Below, piece by piece: positions 34,501-38,709 of a stretch of 38,709 nt of DNA. A program made the translations under genes and the position numbers. The stretch is taken from contig CAJPVJ010000117.1 of NCBI GenBank assembly GCA_905397405.1, positions 1-38,709 on the forward strand, in the 5' to 3' direction. This DNA is from Oppiella nova (lineage: Eukaryota; Arthropoda; Arachnida; Sarcoptiformes; Oppiidae). Each line of letters begins with the position of its first letter. Positions within the stretch are counted from its first letter, which is position 1. Under the pieces are notes generated by a model. It saw only the letters and a program-made list of their open reading frames with translations. It was not told the DNA's origin and searched no databases.

Positions 34501-35907
34501 TGCGGTGGCGCCGGGTGTGGCAAATGCGGGGGTTTGAGTTGCACTAAAGGGGCCGCAACTAAGGCCGACAATGCCCTCGAGTTGGCCACCAAAGCAGACG
34601 GTGTGCTCAAAGACAAAGAGAAGACTGCGAGGAATGAATTGAATGGTATATTAGAAGCCCGACATAAATCAGAAGAAGCTTTAAGAGAAGCAAAGGCGGC
34701 ATACGATAGAGCCATAGCAGCCAAGAACACCTCTGAAGAGACCACTCTTGATGTGCAACAACTGCTTGACTCCATCGAGACATTTCTCGGAGAAGAGGCC
34801 TCACGGCCCGCAGAAATACGAACAATGGCTGAGGAATGTCTGGCACTGGAAATATCTCTTAGACCAGAACAGATACAGGAGTTAGCAAAACAAATTAATG
34901 AGACAATTGCCGGACTCACTGACATCACAAAGATTTTGATGGAAACGGCAGGAGATTTGGCGAACGCTAATCGTCTCAAAGACAGAGCCGACAGAGCGAA
35001 GTGAGTGCTCGAGTCAATCACTTTGAGTTCATTGATTTGAGCGAATGTTTCAATTTATATACTGTATTACAATCATTCATACACTCATTCAGACAAAGAG
35101 CCGATGGAATCCTTGGTCAGGCAGAGGAGGTTCAAAATGCACTAAAAGAAGCAATTGATGCACAAAGAAAGGCAGAGGCGGCCATCGCTAAAGCCAACGG
35201 TGACATCAATAGCGCCACTGGAGATTTGGGACAAGTATTGAACACGAGAACCAGTGTTGTTGTTGTGGCTAACAATACAATCAATTGAATGATTGCTGCG
35301 TTTAGATCGAGAGCGAGACTCAGTCGGCGGCAATGAATGCAGAAAAGGCCGGTTCTGGTATCAGTGATCTCCAGAAGCGTTTGGATGAGTTGAAGAAAAA
35401 GTTCTCATTGAATGAGATCGAAATGAGGAAAGCAGACAACGAGGCCAACATTGCGGCCAAGAATGCCGAAGAGGCGGGACAGGTATGTTATGACTTCTGC
35501 CAATCGTTCACTTATTATGTGATTCAATGAAAAGGCGGCCCAAGAGTTAGAGCAGCGGTTCAATGAGGCGTCGCGTAAACTGGAAGACAAAGCCAGAGCC
35601 AGTGGTGCTGTGAAAGAAAGGGCTGAAAACTTGAGGGAAAGGGCTAAGAAGTTGGCAGAAAACGCCAGCACTAAACTGGGGGTACTTCAGGGTAAGTCTA
35701 TCCTACTTATTACGGTATAACATATCTCATACCATATTATTGGTAAATATGATGCGATTGGTTGCAGAAATGGAAGACGGATTCCATGAGAATGAAAGGC
35801 GTCTGAATGAGTCCCAGAAGATAATCGATGAACTCAACAAATCAATGGGTCTTCACTTGATTTACATCGAGGAGAAGTCAACCTTTTATCGCAATTGTCA
35901 GGGATGA
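28551..35907 (+). CDS. LAMB1: Laminin subunit beta-1
   Basis: Basement membrane chain that trimerises with alpha and gamma chains. Exons: 28551-28710, 28797-29291, 29434-29671, 29747-30438, 30506-30694, 30760-30939, 31011-31120, 31185-31805, 31866-32058, 32144-32287, 32660-33583, 33665-35000, 35093-35234, 35306-35482, 35535-35691, 35768-35907, in phase throughout. The first two encode about 215 residues rich in Ser, Arg, Asn and Gln with no known domain. The laminin N-terminal domain follows ([39 protein letters not shown]), then EGF-like modules, the beta-type domain IV (31335-32058), more EGF-like modules (32144-33820) and a long coiled coil with the Cys-rich beta knob near 34490-34545. A Cys three residues from the end matches the inter-chain disulphide. 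The exact 5' boundary of the first exon is uncertain (28547 or 28551). Confidence 0.93.
32344..32508. mobile_element. Small inverted-repeat element in a laminin intron
   Basis: A perfect 21-base inverted repeat (32353-32373 and 32479-32499) extends imperfectly to about 30 bases on each side, and both ends sit next to TTAA (32344-32347 and 32505-32508). About 105 bases lie between. The host intron (32288-32659) is several times longer than its neighbours, which suits insertion of a MITE-like element. Confidence 0.65.
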
Positions 35908-36263
35908 CAGCCATCACAGCCTTACAGTGCAATCGATAACTTAATGAATGTATAGTTTATTACAAGTGTTTAACTGTTATTAAAGATAAACTCAATTAAT
36001 GGTCTTTTGTATTAATAATTTCTTTTATTTAATTATTTGAAATAAGTGCCAAAAATAAGACACAAAACACTAATTATTTAGTCTTTTTAAATACAAGAAT
36101 CTCATAACAAATGTAATCAAAGTCTTACTTTTTTAAATAAACTATAGACTTATAAACCCTAATTAGAGACTTACTGTGTATACAGTATACCGTTTATACC
36201 ATCTATTAAATGTATACTATATACCGTATATGGCATATATGGCATCATTGACACCGATGGCAA
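35908..36263. other. Tail-to-tail spacer of laminin beta and LAMTOR5
   Basis: 356 AT-rich bases holding the 3' flanks of two convergent genes. TATA/TACAGTATA palindromes lie near 36180-36235. Nothing else supported. Confidence 0.6.
35979..35984 (+). terminator. ATTAAA polyadenylation signal of laminin beta
   Basis: The common variant hexamer 71 bases past the stop codon. Confidence 0.4.
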
Positions 36264-36752
36264 TCAACAGCTCTTATAGATAGCAGTCGTGATGTCTTTC
36301 GTGGTCTTAATCAGGATTTGTCTGTCAAACAATCAAACAGTGAGTCAATGTCTGTCCACTCCCTCCCACTCCCTGTCCACTGCCTCACCTCTTATCGGAT
36401 TCGATGCTCACAATGGGATTACTTGAGTCCAACTTCTGGGCCAACGATGCAATCGTGGCTACGGTTCCACTACTCCTCTCATTTGCCTCACCACTAGCTA
36501 TACAGACAAAGCCATGACATGAGTTGATCCCACCTTATGATGGCATACATGACATACCTGTGAGGCAGAGTCCGTTGTTGTCGACGCACAGAAAGCCACA
36601 GACCTTGTCGTTGTTGAGCCTGTAGTGCAGTAATCAATCAGTTATTCATAACAATTGGTAATCAATACACGAATGCATGTCATGTCCAGACAGACAGACA
36701 GACAGTCAGTCACTTACGCCTCGGCGCTAATGTCTTTCAGTTGTTTCTCCAT
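36264..36752 (-). CDS. LAMTOR5: LAMTOR5 (HBXIP), Ragulator subunit
   Basis: Roadblock-fold subunit of the pentameric Ragulator complex that anchors Rag GTPases and mTORC1 on lysosomes. Exons on the minus strand are 36718-36752, 36558-36619, 36389-36497 and 36264-36321, closing exactly to 87 aa (human 91). It begins MEKQLKDISAEALNNDKVCG. The segments VCGFLCVDNNGLCLTASGEA, SSGTVATIASLAQKL and PIVSIESDKRQILIKTTKDI follow human LAMTOR5 ([37 protein letters not shown]). All exons are short, so no long ORF shows it. Its start lies 459 bases from that of the p38 kinase on the other strand. Confidence 0.88.
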
Positions 36753-37211
36753 TCATTCGCTTCTTATTGTGGACTGATTTGTGACAATACTGTAGTGCTT
36801 AAGACGTTCACAGCATTCACTGTCATATGAATGAGCAAAATGTTCACAAATGTCATACGACGGCAATGCACTCGTTATATAGTATTCATAATAATAACTA
36901 TTAATATTTCAATATTACGGCATTAATGGTTCAATTACTGTAACACCAATTCAAGTAATAGTATTATTATTGATGATCAATCATCACACTGTACAAAAGT
37001 ATTCATATCATATGATACAGTACTGTAACTCTGAAAATGTCCTCTACTATTCCGCCATCTATTGTGTGATTGAGTGCTATATGTTGTCAAACAAACCCTA
37101 ATGTGTTGTGAATACAGATCTCATTTGCAATCATAACACGAATTATAGGATTTATATATGAATTACAAGTAAATTAATTAGTGATACAAAAGTAATTGTG
37201 AAGTCAAGTGA
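36753..37211. promoter_or_regulatory. Divergent promoter region of LAMTOR5 and p38
   Basis: 459 bases between opposite start codons. AT-rich, no coding signal. It includes tcatatcatatgatacag-type dyads near 37004-37022. Promoter elements cannot be placed. Confidence 0.5.
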
Positions 37212-38662
<1,451 letters not shown>

Positions 38663-38709
38663 GTATGTTTGGCAATAGCTTTGTAATTGTGTTTTGTAAT
38701 CATAATAAG

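Overview
This is animal nuclear DNA. It is AT-rich, with intron-split genes on both strands, mostly very short GT-AG introns (about 44-110 bp) and compact single-copy genes. The products (laminin beta with its coiled coil, TBK1, p38 MAPK, an FGF-like ligand, Ragulator subunit LAMTOR5) are bilaterian. Intron size and protein style suggest an arthropod, possibly an acariform mite. That placement is inference and was not tested by a search.

Layout, left to right. (1) 1-8948 is an inverted-repeat domain. The left arm (1-1719) carries a copy of the 3' two-thirds of CWF19L2 on the minus strand, fused at its inner edge to the first coding piece of TRMT5 (1709-1846). The unique centre holds UVRAG (2816-4980, +), NDUFA7 (5909-6376, -) and the 5' part of the intact CWF19L2 (6610-8116, +), whose 3' half plus downstream DNA forms the right arm (7095-8773). 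A long-terminal-inverted-repeat element (about 8236-8948) lies at the outer edge. (2) 8949-16321 holds AT-rich spacer, an ABCG half-transporter (10636-13561, -), more spacer and VIPAS39/SPE-39 (14705-16321, -). (3) 17287-21673 holds the SNARE VTI1B (+), an FGF-like secreted factor (-), a possible small secreted peptide (+) and RanGAP1 (-). (4) 22297-25977 is the 18-exon kinase TBK1 (+). (5) 26536-35907 is laminin subunit beta-1 (+), with a long and unusual extension before the laminin N-terminal domain. (6) 36264-36752 is LAMTOR5 (-), and 37212-38662 is the 5' part of a p38 MAP kinase (+) that runs off the end.

Several genes were found by splicing the sequence by eye because their exons are too short to show as long ORFs: NDUFA7, LAMTOR5, the TRMT5 piece, most TBK1 exons, and the VIPAS39 and RanGAP1 ends. 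In nearly every chain the reading phase was checked across all junctions and closes exactly, which is the main support for the exon coordinates. For multi-exon genes the feature gives the whole coding span and the exons are listed in the evidence.

Most neighbours are arranged head-to-head: TRMT5/UVRAG, NDUFA7/CWF19L2, VIPAS39/VTI1B, FGF-like/small peptide, RanGAP1/TBK1 and LAMTOR5/p38. Five of the genes (UVRAG, VIPAS39, VTI1B, TBK1, LAMTOR5) act in endosome, lysosome or autophagy biology. The most interesting structures are the inverted duplication with its chimeric junction, the TBK1 intron whose two splice sites sit on a 13-bp direct repeat, the laminin N-terminal extension, and several foldback elements inside introns. 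The window shows no rRNA gene, convincing tRNA or CRISPR array.
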